A stretch of DNA of 41,281 nt from Aquidulcibacter paucihalophilus (GCF_002105465.1 NZ_NCSQ01000073.1:1-41281); one strand, 5' to 3'. Counted from the stretch's first letter, positions 1 through 8,065 are shown. Numbers and translations are program-made. The notes: generated from the letters alone by a model not told the origin.

Positions 1-669
1 AACTAACTGATTTGGGAATCCACTTTGTCCACACGGCCTAGCTGCCTTGCGAAACCATGCTTCAGCGGCCACATTATCCCTAGGTAAGCCGTCACCATTC
101 TTATACATAGCACCTAGACTATACTGCGCCTCTGCGAAGCCTTTTTCAGCTGCCGACCTAAACAGAGATTCGGCTTTGGCAAAATTCTGCGTTACGCCGT
201 TCCCACTATAATATGCTCCCCCCAAATTGGTTTGGGCGGCAGGGTAGCCTTGTGCGGCTGCATTTTGAAACCAAACCAACGCAATTGCGTAGTCCCGCTT
301 CACACCAATGCCGCCTGCATACATAGCCCCTAAATTGTTTTGACCTCGTGGATTGCCCTGTTTGGCGGCTGCAGAATACCACTTAACAGCGGTTGTATAG
401 TTCTGTGAAACGCCTTCACCTCTATCGTACAGCAGGCCCAATGCTGCTTGCGCCTCAGCGTTACCCTTCTCGGCCAACTCGTTGAGTGCTTTGTATGCTG
501 TCTCGAAATCCGCATCTTCGTAAGCTTTTAATGCTTGCGCTAGGGACAGCGACCCTCTCATTTTGGCATTCGAGTTCTGTGTGTCTGGCGCTGCGACGGC
601 AAACCCACTGCCGAGAGAAAGTGCAAAGAATAACATTAAGCAACGTATTGATTTCCAAAAAGACTTCAT
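1..669 (-). CDS. Sel1-like repeat (SLR) secreted protein, 3' end outside window
   Basis: Reading leftward from the ATG at 667-669, the frame stays open to the window edge (at least 223 codons), so the C-terminus is missing. The protein starts with a basic, hydrophobic signal peptide ending near GFAVAA (about residue 27). Tetratricopeptide-like Sel1 repeats of about 36 residues follow, with recurring cores such as AEAQAALGLLYDRGEGV, GQNNLGAMYAGGIGV, AQTNLGGAYYSGNGV and AQYSLGAMYKNGDGL. At least four repeats are visible. Sel1 proteins are usually periplasmic or envelope scaffolds that mediate protein-protein contacts; the partner here cannot be inferred. GC is lower than in the neighbouring ICE genes, suggesting cargo or chromosomal flank. 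No clear Shine-Dalgarno sequence precedes the start. Family assignment is secure, the role unknown. Confidence 0.85.
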   Translation of the reverse strand, partial: MKSFWKSIRCLMLFFALSLGSGFAVAAPDTQNSNAKMRGSLSLAQALKAYEDADFETAYKALNELAEKGNAEAQAALGLLYDRGEGVSQNYTTAVKWYSAAAKQGNPRGQNNLGAMYAGGIGVKRDYAIALVWFQNAAAQGYPAAQTNLGGAYYSGNGVTQNFAKAESLFRSAAEKGFAEAQYSLGAMYKNGDGLPRDNVAAEAWFRKAARPCGQSGFPNQLV

Positions 670-823
670 AACTCTAGGGATCATAAGTGAATCCTATTCG
701 ATTAGGAGCTCAAATCAAGGGAAGTAGCAAATGCTCAGATTGGAATGCCTGCAGCGTGTAGGAACAATTGCTAGCAACAGTTCTGGCTCCTTGCAAGTTA
801 GGTGGTTCTTCGATTCAACCAAT

Positions 824-1804
824 TCATCGGCGCGCCATCTCCGTCAAAACCCAATCAGCCGCAGCTTGGGCTTTACTTGCAGCCACCAAGAGCGACGATG
901 GATTATCGCTGAGGGCTTTGAGCCAGCCATCGATATAGGCTGCGTGATCTTCAAGGTGGTCAGCGGGCAGGCCAATATGCGCGCCAATGAATGCGCTGGC
1001 AAGCTCTGCTACGAGCTCTTCCAAAGCATAGCCTGCATCACCAAAGCGGGTCTGACCAAAGTCACGATTGAGGCGTGTCTCATGACGCGAAGCATGGGCG
1101 GTCTCATGAGCGAGCGTTGCCCAATATTGGGTGCCATCGCGAAACGCCTCGCGGAGGGGCATTTGGATATAGTCAGCGGCCTTGGAATAGAAGGCCAGAT
1201 TCCCACCATGGCGAAGGGTAACGGGGATGCGGGAAAAGAGAGACGCCCAACGGGTTTCATCTTCGCTGGTAGTGATTGGCGTGCGCGGAACAGGCAGTGT
1301 TTCAGGAGCCGGATAGAAAGTTTCTGGCAGACCTTCGATTTGCTCGGCATTGAAGACGGTATAGCCGCGCAAGATACGCCGAAATTCACCAGTCTCTTCG
1401 CCTTTGGCACCCTTGGCGTTGGGAGCCCGCGAGGGCGATCCATCACCATCTGACTTATCGCCTACTTCGGCATAATAGACCACAAAGGATCCACGCTCAC
1501 CTTTGCGAACGCAGGCTTTCATGGCTAAGGCTTGCTTGAAGGTGAACCAATGGCGGGCTTTGAAGCCGCACTCCAACGACGCAGCCCAAAGCGCGACGAT
1601 GTTCATCCCGCGGTAAGGCGTGCCGCATGACCGCAAGGGCAAGACCAAAACCTCAGACGGTGCAATATCATCCCAAGGCTTGATCCAAGGGCGTACGCCA
1701 CGCTCCAGCAGCGCGGTGATCTGAGCCGTCACGCGCTCGTGCGGCGTCAGGCTGGCTTCATCTGAGGGAGATTTGTAACGATAAGAGCGGGCAGCATGTG
1801 CCAT
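824..1804 (-). CDS. ArdC-like antirestriction protein (ssDNA-binding domain plus zincin metallopeptidase domain)
   Basis: 326 aa. The N-terminal part (about residues 20-115) matches the ArdC-type ssDNA-binding domain, including the segment PYRGMNIVALW. The C-terminal part is a zincin-like domain with an HExxH motif (HETAH, residues 233-237) and a downstream glutamate-rich helix EELVAELAS (about 262-270) that would give the third zinc ligand. ArdC proteins from conjugative plasmids coat incoming single-stranded DNA and reduce restriction during establishment in a new host; the protease target is not well established. This fits the conjugative context. The gene lies alone on the minus strand with a long GC-rich leader, and its ribosome binding site lies inside a 7-bp inverted repeat (separate entry). 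The start at 1804 is supported by a GGAG nine bases upstream. Confidence 0.85.
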   Translation of the reverse strand: MAHAARSYRYKSPSDEASLTPHERVTAQITALLERGVRPWIKPWDDIAPSEVLVLPLRSCGTPYRGMNIVALWAASLECGFKARHWFTFKQALAMKACVRKGERGSFVVYYAEVGDKSDGDGSPSRAPNAKGAKGEETGEFRRILRGYTVFNAEQIEGLPETFYPAPETLPVPRTPITTSEDETRWASLFSRIPVTLRHGGNLAFYSKAADYIQMPLREAFRDGTQYWATLAHETAHASRHETRLNRDFGQTRFGDAGYALEELVAELASAFIGAHIGLPADHLEDHAAYIDGWLKALSDNPSSLLVAASKAQAAADWVLTEMARR

Positions 1805-1820
1805 GGCGGAGGTCTCCGCC
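1805..1820 (-). promoter_or_regulatory. Hairpin overlapping the ardC-like ribosome binding site
   Basis: On the minus strand the 16 bases before the ATG read GGCGGAGACCTCCGCC, a perfect 7-bp inverted repeat (1805-1811 with 1814-1820). The only plausible Shine-Dalgarno (GGAG) is in one arm, and the start codon follows the other arm directly. Folding would hide the ribosome binding site. The inverted repeat is seen directly; regulation is inferred. Confidence 0.5.
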
Positions 1821-2183
1821 GATGGAAATGTGCGTCACGCGACACTCACCATAAGCTCGCGCCGCAACCATCGGCCGAGATCAACAAACCGCACCCACGC
1901 CAGCACGCCCGCACCCCGGTGGTCTCAACTTGTCCAAACCGGGGCGGAAGCGACAGCGGACGACCAAACGGTTGCGGGTGGGCTGGTGCGGGTGCAGGGA
2001 TTTTGGGCCGATGGGGGCGCAGGCTTGCAGACAACTTCGCAAGTCCGCTAGATGCACCACACGCGCATCAGATGTAAGGTTTTTGGCCAATTGATCAACC
2101 TAGTCCAAAAAATCAATCAATAGTTGTAGAGGGGTTTCACAATCGAGTTTTGTGAATTTGATATTTAACGGGGAAACGAAACA
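1821..2183. other. Intergenic: GC-rich ardC leader and AT-rich promoter side of the next gene
   Basis: No convincing gene. The half next to ardC (about 1821-2050) is strongly GC-rich with inverted repeats, including CCCCGGT (1914-1920) pairing with ACCGGGG (1938-1944), so the minus-strand leader could be structured. From about 2070 the sequence turns AT-rich and probably holds the promoter of the rightward gene at 2184. No clear -35/-10 pair could be fixed. Confidence 0.4.
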
Positions 2184-2882
2184 ATGACAAAAGCTAAGAA
2201 AAATCTACGAAAGAAAATATGTCAATTTCTTATTATTTTATCGGGGCTGACACTGTGGGCTTTCCATCTCTACTATACTAATTTCTTAGCAAATTTATCG
2301 TGGCCCCTGTATGATAACTCGAAAGCAAACGTCGCTATGTTTGGAACATTGCAAATGGCAATAATCAGTTATTACCTTGCAGGTGTACCGCACAAAGGCA
2401 AGGCTGCCTCAATAGATGGGCATTTTTGGGCTCAAGTTGCGCTTGCCGGCATTTCGATATTTTTTGTATTTCAAAGCACGGTTGCTTTTTTCAGAGGGCC
2501 GCTCGGAATTGAGCCTATCAACTGGGAGTCGAAAATCGCACAGGAACGTTTTGAGGTTGAGAATAGCTTGAGTGATGCTAGGTCTAAGCTGGCATATGCC
2601 TCGAATCCGCAATCAAAGGCTACAAATGATATCCGGGAAGATATAGTGTACTTACAAGTTCAAGCTGAACGCCTCAATCGTATTGAGCAAATTGAAAGCC
2701 GATTTATTTCTGATCGGCTTGTTGATAGGTCCGAGAAAGGTTTTCGGGTGAGCAGTCAGGAGCGCTATTCGCCATTAATGTTATTAGCGAGTTTCCATTT
2801 GTGCTTGTTGCTTTACCGACGCCTTAGATTTGATGAGATTAAATTTGGATCCTCAGAAAGTCAGTCGCCATCGCCCAATTGA
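2184..2882 (+). CDS. Hypothetical membrane protein with a charged central helix
   Basis: 232 aa; I do not recognise a family. A lysine-rich N-terminus (about residues 1-14) is followed by predicted transmembrane segments at about 15-35 (ICQFLIILSGLTLWAF), 50-66 and 82-103 (VALAGISIFFVFQSTVAFF). A charged stretch with coiled-coil character covers about 115-190, and another hydrophobic segment near 195-210 (LMLLASFHLCLLLY) precedes a polar tail. The start is supported by a purine-rich ggggaaacgaaac just upstream. The gene is much more AT-rich than its neighbours and lies alone between ardC and the parB-like gene on the opposite strand. That pattern suggests recent acquisition. Membrane anchoring with a cytoplasmic coiled coil occurs in some phage-defence effectors, but nothing here proves such a role. 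Confidence 0.7.
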   Translation: MTKAKKNLRKKICQFLIILSGLTLWAFHLYYTNFLANLSWPLYDNSKANVAMFGTLQMAIISYYLAGVPHKGKAASIDGHFWAQVALAGISIFFVFQSTVAFFRGPLGIEPINWESKIAQERFEVENSLSDARSKLAYASNPQSKATNDIREDIVYLQVQAERLNRIEQIESRFISDRLVDRSEKGFRVSSQERYSPLMLLASFHLCLLLYRRLRFDEIKFGSSESQSPSPN

Positions 2883-2986
2883 AGGGGATTAGCCCAAGGG
2901 GATCGCACACTTAACTCCAAGCTCGCAAAAGCTTCGCGCCAGTCGCCCAGCGCGCAGCCATATTGATCAAATCGCGGCAAACCCGA

Positions 2987-5191
2987 CTACTTCGCCGCAA
3001 TCCCCGCAACGCCCAAATCGGGCGCAACAGCCTCAGCCGCAACAAGCGCCTCCAGCCCTTCCTCGGTCACCTCATAGGCAGGGTCACCCTCTGGATCGGT
3101 CACGTCCACCAATCCAGTCATGGCAATCACGCTGGGCAACCAGCCAGCCCCATCGAGCGTCTGCGCCGCCATCAGCGCCAGCTCATCCTTGCGCTTAGAT
3201 CCAAGCATCGCCTCAAACGCCGCACGATCCTTAGCCGTTGGCAGTTCCGAAACCGCAGGACTTTCCATGATCGCACCTGCGATCTGAGGTTTGTTTAGCC
3301 CCATGAAGAAATCCGAGGTTGGTGCCCACCATTTGGTCATGTCGACTTGGAGGCGCGTGGCGAGGGTATCGGCAACTTCTTGCTTGCGACGACAAATGGG
3401 TGTGTTGCCGCTGTGACTGAGATCGAGCGTCGAAGCGACTAGGAGTGCTTGGGTTTGAAGCAAAACCTCTGGTCCTCGGGCCAAGCACCATTCAAACCAA
3501 CTTTCTTCGTAGAGGTCCAATGCTTTCAAGGTTTCACGCTTGGAGGCGAGGGTTTCTGCATCTGAGTAGGTATGACACACAAAGGCATGAATGCTCATAC
3601 CGACAGGGCCTGTCATCGCCATGAAGTGACACCCCAATGCATAGACCGACAAAGCCAAGGCCACATCGGGTGCTTGGGACAAATGTGCCCGAATGGCGCG
3701 GGTGCGGGCGGCAGTCAGCTCGTTCAGCGTCTTTTGGGTGAAGCCTGAGACGCTGCTGGCGGGCAGAGGATCATCATCTTCCCAAGGTGGACGTTCATCG
3801 GTGCTGGCCGTTGGGGCAGGCACTTCTGAGCCAGTTTCGTCTTCCGGGCTGATGTCCTCTACAGGCGTGGCCTCATCATCACTTTGACCTGCTACACGCA
3901 CACTGCCTGCTGAAGGATCAATGACGATAACTGTTACACCATCGGGTAAGGGTTGGATTGTGCAGGGTGCTGCTGTTGGTGAAGTGCCTTCAACGGTCTC
4001 TGCCTCCAGCCGCTCTTTTTCGCGACGGCGATCAGCTTCGGCTTTGGCCTTGTCTTGGGCGCGGCGGGCGTCAATGCGATTGATCTTGCGCTGATCGGCA
4101 GGTGTGACCACGCCAATGGTGGTGACGGCTTTACCATCATGATCGACACTGATCACACAGCCCGCCAAGGGCAATTTCTCGGGGTCCCAGGCCTGACAGG
4201 CGCTGACCAAGGCGGCGATGCTGGCTTGCAGATTTGGGATGTCTTCATGATCGGGCTTCTCGGTGCGCAATCCTTCCAGCCGACTGGTCAACTCAGCATG
4301 TTCAACCCGTTCTGCGTCCGTGGGTTCACGCCAGTCGGGGCGCAGGCGGTTGATATGCCCACCATCCATCCGGCCATGACCTAGATTGACATTAACCCAA
4401 CCCCAGCCAAACTCGATCAACGGGCGTTGCAGCTCTTCAAGCTTTTCAGTCGCCAAGCGATTGAGCAAATCAGGGCTATCGAGGAATACCAATTCATCTT
4501 CAAACAGATCACGCCGCACAATCCCGCCAGCGGCCTCATAGGGGGCAATCCCGACAAACTTGGCCAATCGGTCATTGGCACGCACAGCCCCTTGGGTGAG
4601 GTATGACCGCACGGCATAGGCATTCATCACCGGCTTGGGCATGATGTTAAAGACACTGTCCTGGCGATCATGCTCGCCGACCAAACAGAAGGCGCGTGCA
4701 GCATCGAGTGACAATTCGCCTTTTCGGAAGGCTGTCTTCAACAAAGGGGATAAAGCCGACAAAGCCAAGCGTTGCTGTACATGCCGGATGCTGGTGCCAA
4801 AGCGGGCCGCAATCGCGTCTTCCAGAAGGCCAGAGGCGGCCAAACGGCCGAAGGCTTCGACTTCATCAAGAGGATGCATGGCCACACGCTGGACATTCTC
4901 AGCCAACGAGGTTTCCTCCGCAATTTCGGCGGGGACAATAGAGCAGGGAACCGCAAAGTCAGCGGGGATAACTTTGCGCTTGGCGAGCAGCTTCAAGGCA
5001 GCCAACCTGCGACCACCAGCCGACACCTGATATTTGCCATCGCCAACTTCAACGACGGCGAGGCCCTGCAACAGGCCATGGGTCTCAATGGAAGCGGCAA
5101 GCTCTTCAACGGCTACTTTCTTGTCAATACGACGTGCATTGAGGGGGGAGGGAGCCAACTTGGAAAGGGGTATGGATTGAACGTGAGACAT
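2987..5191 (-). CDS. Large ParB/RepB/Spo0J-family protein (ICE type, no ParA partner)
   Basis: 734 aa from the ATG at 5191. The frame is open further upstream to 5281, but the N-terminus MSHVQSIPLSKLAPSPLNAR is the typical ParB start and has a Shine-Dalgarno TTGGAG nine bases before it. The ParB N-terminal domain (about residues 5-110) carries the nucleotide-binding motifs AGGRRLAALK (58-67) and AENVQR (97-102). A helix-turn-helix follows at about 121-142 (LEDAIAARFGTSIRHVQQRL). The remaining 500 residues include an acidic, proline-rich linker (about 430-500) and a conserved-looking C-terminal domain. Canonical ParB proteins are CTP-dependent DNA clamps that segregate DNA with ParA; no parA is near. 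Long orphan ParB-like proteins of this type are common on alphaproteobacterial plasmids and ICEs, where their job is less clear (stability or regulation). Confidence 0.88.
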   Translation of the reverse strand: MSHVQSIPLSKLAPSPLNARRIDKKVAVEELAASIETHGLLQGLAVVEVGDGKYQVSAGGRRLAALKLLAKRKVIPADFAVPCSIVPAEIAEETSLAENVQRVAMHPLDEVEAFGRLAASGLLEDAIAARFGTSIRHVQQRLALSALSPLLKTAFRKGELSLDAARAFCLVGEHDRQDSVFNIMPKPVMNAYAVRSYLTQGAVRANDRLAKFVGIAPYEAAGGIVRRDLFEDELVFLDSPDLLNRLATEKLEELQRPLIEFGWGWVNVNLGHGRMDGGHINRLRPDWREPTDAERVEHAELTSRLEGLRTEKPDHEDIPNLQASIAALVSACQAWDPEKLPLAGCVISVDHDGKAVTTIGVVTPADQRKINRIDARRAQDKAKAEADRRREKERLEAETVEGTSPTAAPCTIQPLPDGVTVIVIDPSAGSVRVAGQSDDEATPVEDISPEDETGSEVPAPTASTDERPPWEDDDPLPASSVSGFTQKTLNELTAARTRAIRAHLSQAPDVALALSVYALGCHFMAMTGPVGMSIHAFVCHTYSDAETLASKRETLKALDLYEESWFEWCLARGPEVLLQTQALLVASTLDLSHSGNTPICRRKQEVADTLATRLQVDMTKWWAPTSDFFMGLNKPQIAGAIMESPAVSELPTAKDRAAFEAMLGSKRKDELALMAAQTLDGAGWLPSVIAMTGLVDVTDPEGDPAYEVTEEGLEALVAAEAVAPDLGVAGIAAK

Positions 5192-5198
5192 GATGATA

Positions 5199-5242
5199 CT
5201 CCAATAAAATGGAGGTTCTGGTGTGGACCATCCAACACCAGA
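5199..5242 (-). promoter_or_regulatory. Two consecutive hairpins in the parB-like 5' leader, one masking the Shine-Dalgarno
   Basis: Minus strand. Just before the start codon lies CTCCATTTTATTGGAG (5199-5214), a 5-bp perfect stem whose 3' arm contains the ribosome binding site GGAG. Directly upstream, TCTGGTGT and ACACCAGA (5217-5224 and 5235-5242) form a perfect 8-bp stem with a 10-base loop. Both inverted repeats are seen directly; translational control is inferred. Confidence 0.5.
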
Positions 5243-5649
5243 GCCGCCTGCGCGGCATCGTCTCACCCGCCCACGCCGCACCCAGCCCGCAAGGGCGCAG
5301 AGGCGTCAGCCGTCCCTTGCTGGCGCATGGCGGACGGGGGCATTTGCGTTGGGCGCGCAGGCGGGGTGGGAGGCAATGGGGGCCTGCCTCGATTAGATGG
5401 AGAGCGGCTTTCCGGACTAGCCCTGAACGGACATTCCTGTGTCTTGGAAAGAACCTCGGAATCTACGATTGGTGGTGAATCAGGAAGATTGCGGAAAGAG
5501 GATAGTCCGCTTTTGGTGTTTTCTTTCGGAAAGCTGCCTTTAATAGTCTTAAAAAACATCGCAGTCGGACTTGCCATGACAACTGACCTGAGCCCCGATT
5601 GGTCCGTCATTGCAAAGGAGAGTCCATCGAGCTGTGCTCTGCTAGCTGA
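5243..5649. other. Non-coding stretch: GC-rich parB-like leader and unassigned sequence
   Basis: About 400 bases without a supportable gene. The part nearest parB (5243-5420) is highly GC-rich, like the leaders of ardC and the DUF2958 gene. The part from 5420 to 5649 is closer to 50% GC with no recognisable coding signal on either strand. Long frames here on both strands have no start context or family resemblance. Confidence 0.4.
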
Positions 5650-5939
5650 AACTTGGACCATTTGAATTAGAGTTTTTAGCGTAATTTTCCTTGGCTGGAC
5701 GAGGAGGTTTGGCATGAAAGCATCGAAGTTCACGGACGCCCAGAAAGGGTTCGTTGTGAAGCAAGGCGAGGACGGAACGGCCGTCGCGGAGATCTGACGC
5801 AAAGCAGGGATCAGCTAGGCAACATACTTCAACTGGAAGAAGTGTTTTGCGGGTCTTATGCCGTCTGAAATACGTAAGGTGCGAGAGCTGGAAGATGAAG
5901 ATAATCGGCTGAAGATGAACGTAAACGATGGTCCAAATT
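5650..5939 (+). mobile_element. Short IS3-family remnant bounded by inverted repeats
   Basis: The segment is bounded by AACTTGGACCAT (5650-5661) and ATGGTCCAAATT (5928-5939), an inverted repeat matching at 11 of 12 positions. Between them lies only the 5' part of an IS3-type orfA, with in-frame stops. No orfB (DDE integrase) is present, and no clear target duplication was found. It looks like an internally deleted, non-autonomous copy of about 290 bp. Confidence 0.55.
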
Positions 5940-5941
5940 GA
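5714..5941 (+). pseudogene. IS3-family transposase OrfA fragment (two in-frame stops)
   Basis: From the ATG at 5714, preceded by a good GGAGG at about 5702-5706, the frame reads MKASKFTDAQKGFVVKQGED and then ATGTAVAEI-like sequence up to a TGA at 5795. It resumes as RKAGIS, hits a TAG at 5816, and continues as ATYFNWKKCFAG and a leucine-zipper-like ELEDEDNRLK before diverging at about 5918. This matches the helix-turn-helix and start of the zipper of IS3-type OrfA (typical pattern KxSxFTxxQ...EAGxxVAELCRKxGISxATFYxWK). The first stop sits where a cysteine codon is usual, so a single TGC-to-TGA change may explain it. The gene is inactive and truncated. Confidence 0.8.
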
Positions 5942-6054
5942 CAAAAGATATATACTCGCAAAGGTCTACTGCTGCCCATCAAGGAGCGCTTAAGCCACCA
6001 AAAACTGAGACTGAAGCCGCAAAACGGGCAGTTGTTCGTTTACAAGCTGAAGAC

Positions 6055-6246
6055 ATGATAGTTCAGCTGATTGGAATTTTGTCAGAAAGGTTTCCGGATT
6101 GGACTGAACTTGAGCTCGGCATGAGCAGTGCGAGCACCATCAGGGCTGACAATGAACATTGGGCAGTGTTTAGGTGCACCCTGGGCGGACCGGGAAATGC
6201 GCAAACGCGCGCAGGCGGTGACGCAGACAAAATACTAATATCGTAA
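6055..6246 (+). CDS. Small hypothetical protein upstream of the regulator/nucleotidyltransferase pair
   Basis: The frame is open from a TTG at 5938, inside the IS inverted repeat, to a stop at 6246. The first ATG in frame is 6055, giving 63 aa; neither start has a good Shine-Dalgarno. I do not recognise the family. The C-terminal part contains DNEHWAVF, recalling DGRHWAVF near the end of the adjacent regulator. It could therefore be a divergent copy of that C-terminal element, or the surviving 3' part of a gene broken by the IS remnant, with up to 102 codons readable from 5938. Its position 29 bases before the regulator suggests co-transcription. Reality as an expressed gene is uncertain. Confidence 0.35.
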   Translation: MIVQLIGILSERFPDWTELELGMSSASTIRADNEHWAVFRCTLGGPGNAQTRAGGDADKILIS

Positions 6247-6254
6247 TTGATTGA

Positions 6255-6271
6255 TAACATGTTTGATGTTA
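6255..6271. promoter_or_regulatory. Candidate autoregulatory operator (perfect 6-bp inverted repeat)
   Basis: TAACAT (6255-6260), a 5-base spacer, then ATGTTA (6266-6271) forms a perfect palindrome ending 4 bases before the ATG at 6276. It overlaps the likely ribosome binding region of the winged-helix gene. Toxin-antitoxin regulators often bind such sites to repress their own operon. The palindrome is seen; binding is inferred. Confidence 0.45.
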
Positions 6272-6275
6272 GTGA

Positions 6276-7310
6276 ATGAAAATGACGTTATCGAATGATC
6301 CCGATACCCAGATGAGGGGCCCGAACTTGCCATTGGTCGCCGCCGTCAATGACTATGTTCAATCTGTTCTCAAAGCGGACTTGCAACTTCGCCCGCTGAA
6401 CGATGGTGAAAAACTGCCGCTCTTTCTGAAGCAGCAGTTTGAATTGGTTGAAGGTTTTTATGTAGATCGACCGCTCATCTTGGCGGTTCAGCAAGGCGTG
6501 GGGTCGTCAGCGCCTTCGGCTCTACGCAAGCACCTCGCCCAAATCGAGCGGCTCCTTGGAAGGTCGGTCGTCCTTGTTCAGTCGAATATGACGGCCTTCC
6601 AGCGCGCAGCACATATTGAAGCCGGACAACCTTTCATCGTGCCTGGAAAGCAATTGTTCATGCCCCACCTTGGCGTAGCCTTGACCGAACGGTTTTCGAG
6701 GAAAGCTATTCGACAGTTGGATACACTGACACCTGCTGCGCAATTGACATTGTTCACTTTATTGACTGGTGCGGACCATCAAGAAGCAACACCGAGCCAA
6801 CTCGCCAAGGGCTTAGGCTACACGGCCATGAGTATGGGTCGTGCGGTTGATGAATTGGCGATCTTGGGTTTGGTGGAGACCAAACGGCAGGGCCGCGAGA
6901 AACGCGTCAATCTTGCCGGTCAAAAGCAAGAGATATGGGAGAATGCTCAAGCGCTTCTTGTCTCACCTGTCCGTTCATCCCATTTCGTGCGCTGGCTTTG
7001 CCCGCCCCCAAGGCTCAATCTCGGCGGTCTATCGGCTTTGGCAGCCCATAGTGATCTGATGGATGCAAGGCTCCAGACTTTTGCGATCGACGGCCGGCAT
7101 TGGGCAGTTTTCAAGTCTAATGGCACCGTCGAGACCGTCGCGACGGATTATGAAGCTGACGCCCAACTGGATGTTTGGCACTATTCGCCCGCAAAGATCG
7201 AGCGAGAGGATCACAGCTTCCTTTTGTCGATCTATGCCCAATTCAAGGATGACCCAGATGAACGCGTCTCATTGGCTGCACAGTCTTTGATCGAAGGGCT
7301 TTGGGCATGA
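6276..7310 (+). CDS. Winged-helix (MarR-like) regulator, probable antitoxin partner of the downstream nucleotidyltransferase
   Basis: 344 aa (a second ATG at 6282 is possible). The N-terminal 145 residues match nothing I recognise; they include an LVEGFYVDRPLILAV segment and could be a nuclease-like or sensor fold. Residues about 150-212 form a MarR-like winged helix (LTPAAQLTLFTLLTG, then SQLAKGLGYTAMSMGRAVDE and LGLVETKRQGREKRVNLAG). The C-terminal domain contains LGGLSALAAHSDL and DGRHWAVF. The stop codon overlaps the ATG of the nucleotidyltransferase gene as ATGA, so the two are translationally coupled. That is the arrangement of AbiE-type type IV toxin-antitoxin systems, where the first gene encodes a winged-helix antitoxin that also represses the operon. 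A palindrome sits directly before the start. Antitoxin function is inferred from this layout. Confidence 0.75.
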   Translation: MKMTLSNDPDTQMRGPNLPLVAAVNDYVQSVLKADLQLRPLNDGEKLPLFLKQQFELVEGFYVDRPLILAVQQGVGSSAPSALRKHLAQIERLLGRSVVLVQSNMTAFQRAAHIEAGQPFIVPGKQLFMPHLGVALTERFSRKAIRQLDTLTPAAQLTLFTLLTGADHQEATPSQLAKGLGYTAMSMGRAVDELAILGLVETKRQGREKRVNLAGQKQEIWENAQALLVSPVRSSHFVRWLCPPPRLNLGGLSALAAHSDLMDARLQTFAIDGRHWAVFKSNGTVETVATDYEADAQLDVWHYSPAKIEREDHSFLLSIYAQFKDDPDERVSLAAQSLIEGLWA

Positions 7311-8065
7311 GAGGGTTAGACCTATTTCAGGAGCGGTTTGCGGCATTTGGGGATTCCTATGCCCTGATTGGTGGGGCCGCCTGTCACTTGATATTCGAGG
7401 ATCTTGGCTTGGCTTTTCGTGCCACAAAGGATCTTGATATCGTGCTGTGTGCTCAGGTGGTCGATGCAGAATTTGCTAAAGCCTTATGGGCGTTTATTCA
7501 AGACGGCGGCTATGAGATCAGGCAGCGCGCGGACGGAAAGCCGACCTATTATCGGTTCGCAAAGCCAGCCAACGCCGACTTTCCCTACATGTTGGAGATT
7601 TTTGCGCGTCCGCCAGCGACTTTGGACTTAGTCCCAAATCAAACAATCATCCCTGTACCCATAGAAGACGGGCAATACAGCCTTTCAGCCATCCTGCTTG
7701 ATGAAGATTATTTTGGTTTATTGCGCGGCATGATCCGTCGGATCGATGGAGTCTCTGTTCTGGATGAGTATGCCCTGATCCCATTCAAAGCGAAGGCTTG
7801 GATGGAATTGGCTGATCGTCGCGATGCAGGTGAAGCCATCGACAATCGTAATATTGTCAAACACCTACACGACGTGTTTCGCTTAATGGCAGTGCTTGTT
7901 CCGGGGCGCAGATTGATCCTGCCAGAGCAAATCAGAAACGACATCGCTGTCTTCTGTGATCGGATAAACCGCCAAGCGGCTATGAACCCTCGTGATTTTG
8001 GTTTGGCGCTGAATCTTCAAGATTCGGTAGCTTTGCTTGAGCAAGTCTATTCCATCCGTACTTAG
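7307..8065 (+). CDS. AbiEii-like nucleotidyltransferase, probable toxin
   Basis: 252 aa from the ATG at 7307, which overlaps the previous stop (ATGA); a TTG at 7301 would add two residues. The N-terminal region has the DNA polymerase-beta-type nucleotidyltransferase signature: the glycine motif LIGGAACHL (about residues 20-28) and the metal-binding TKDLDIVL (about 40-47, D42 and D44). A later catalytic carboxylate would be needed, perhaps in the strand around YMLEIF. AbiEii/MenT toxins transfer nucleotides to RNA or other acceptors and stop growth, and the cognate regulator relieves this. Here the pair may stabilise the ICE or give abortive phage defence. The family fit is good at the motif level; the substrate is unknown. 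Confidence 0.78.
   Translation: MRGLDLFQERFAAFGDSYALIGGAACHLIFEDLGLAFRATKDLDIVLCAQVVDAEFAKALWAFIQDGGYEIRQRADGKPTYYRFAKPANADFPYMLEIFARPPATLDLVPNQTIIPVPIEDGQYSLSAILLDEDYFGLLRGMIRRIDGVSVLDEYALIPFKAKAWMELADRRDAGEAIDNRNIVKHLHDVFRLMAVLVPGRRLILPEQIRNDIAVFCDRINRQAAMNPRDFGLALNLQDSVALLEQVYSIRT

Noticed and set aside
731..1453. 240-codon plus-strand frame opposite ardC
   Set aside because: Antisense shadow of the ardC-like gene, which has clear zincin and ssDNA-binding motifs.
5192..5281. 30-residue N-terminal extension of the parB-like protein
   Set aside because: Arginine/glycine-rich GC-biased translation overlapping the leader hairpins; the ParB start at 5191 has a good ribosome binding site.
4772..5665. 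297-codon plus-strand frame running from parB into the leader region
   Set aside because: Antisense to the parB-like gene for most of its length and without recognisable domains.
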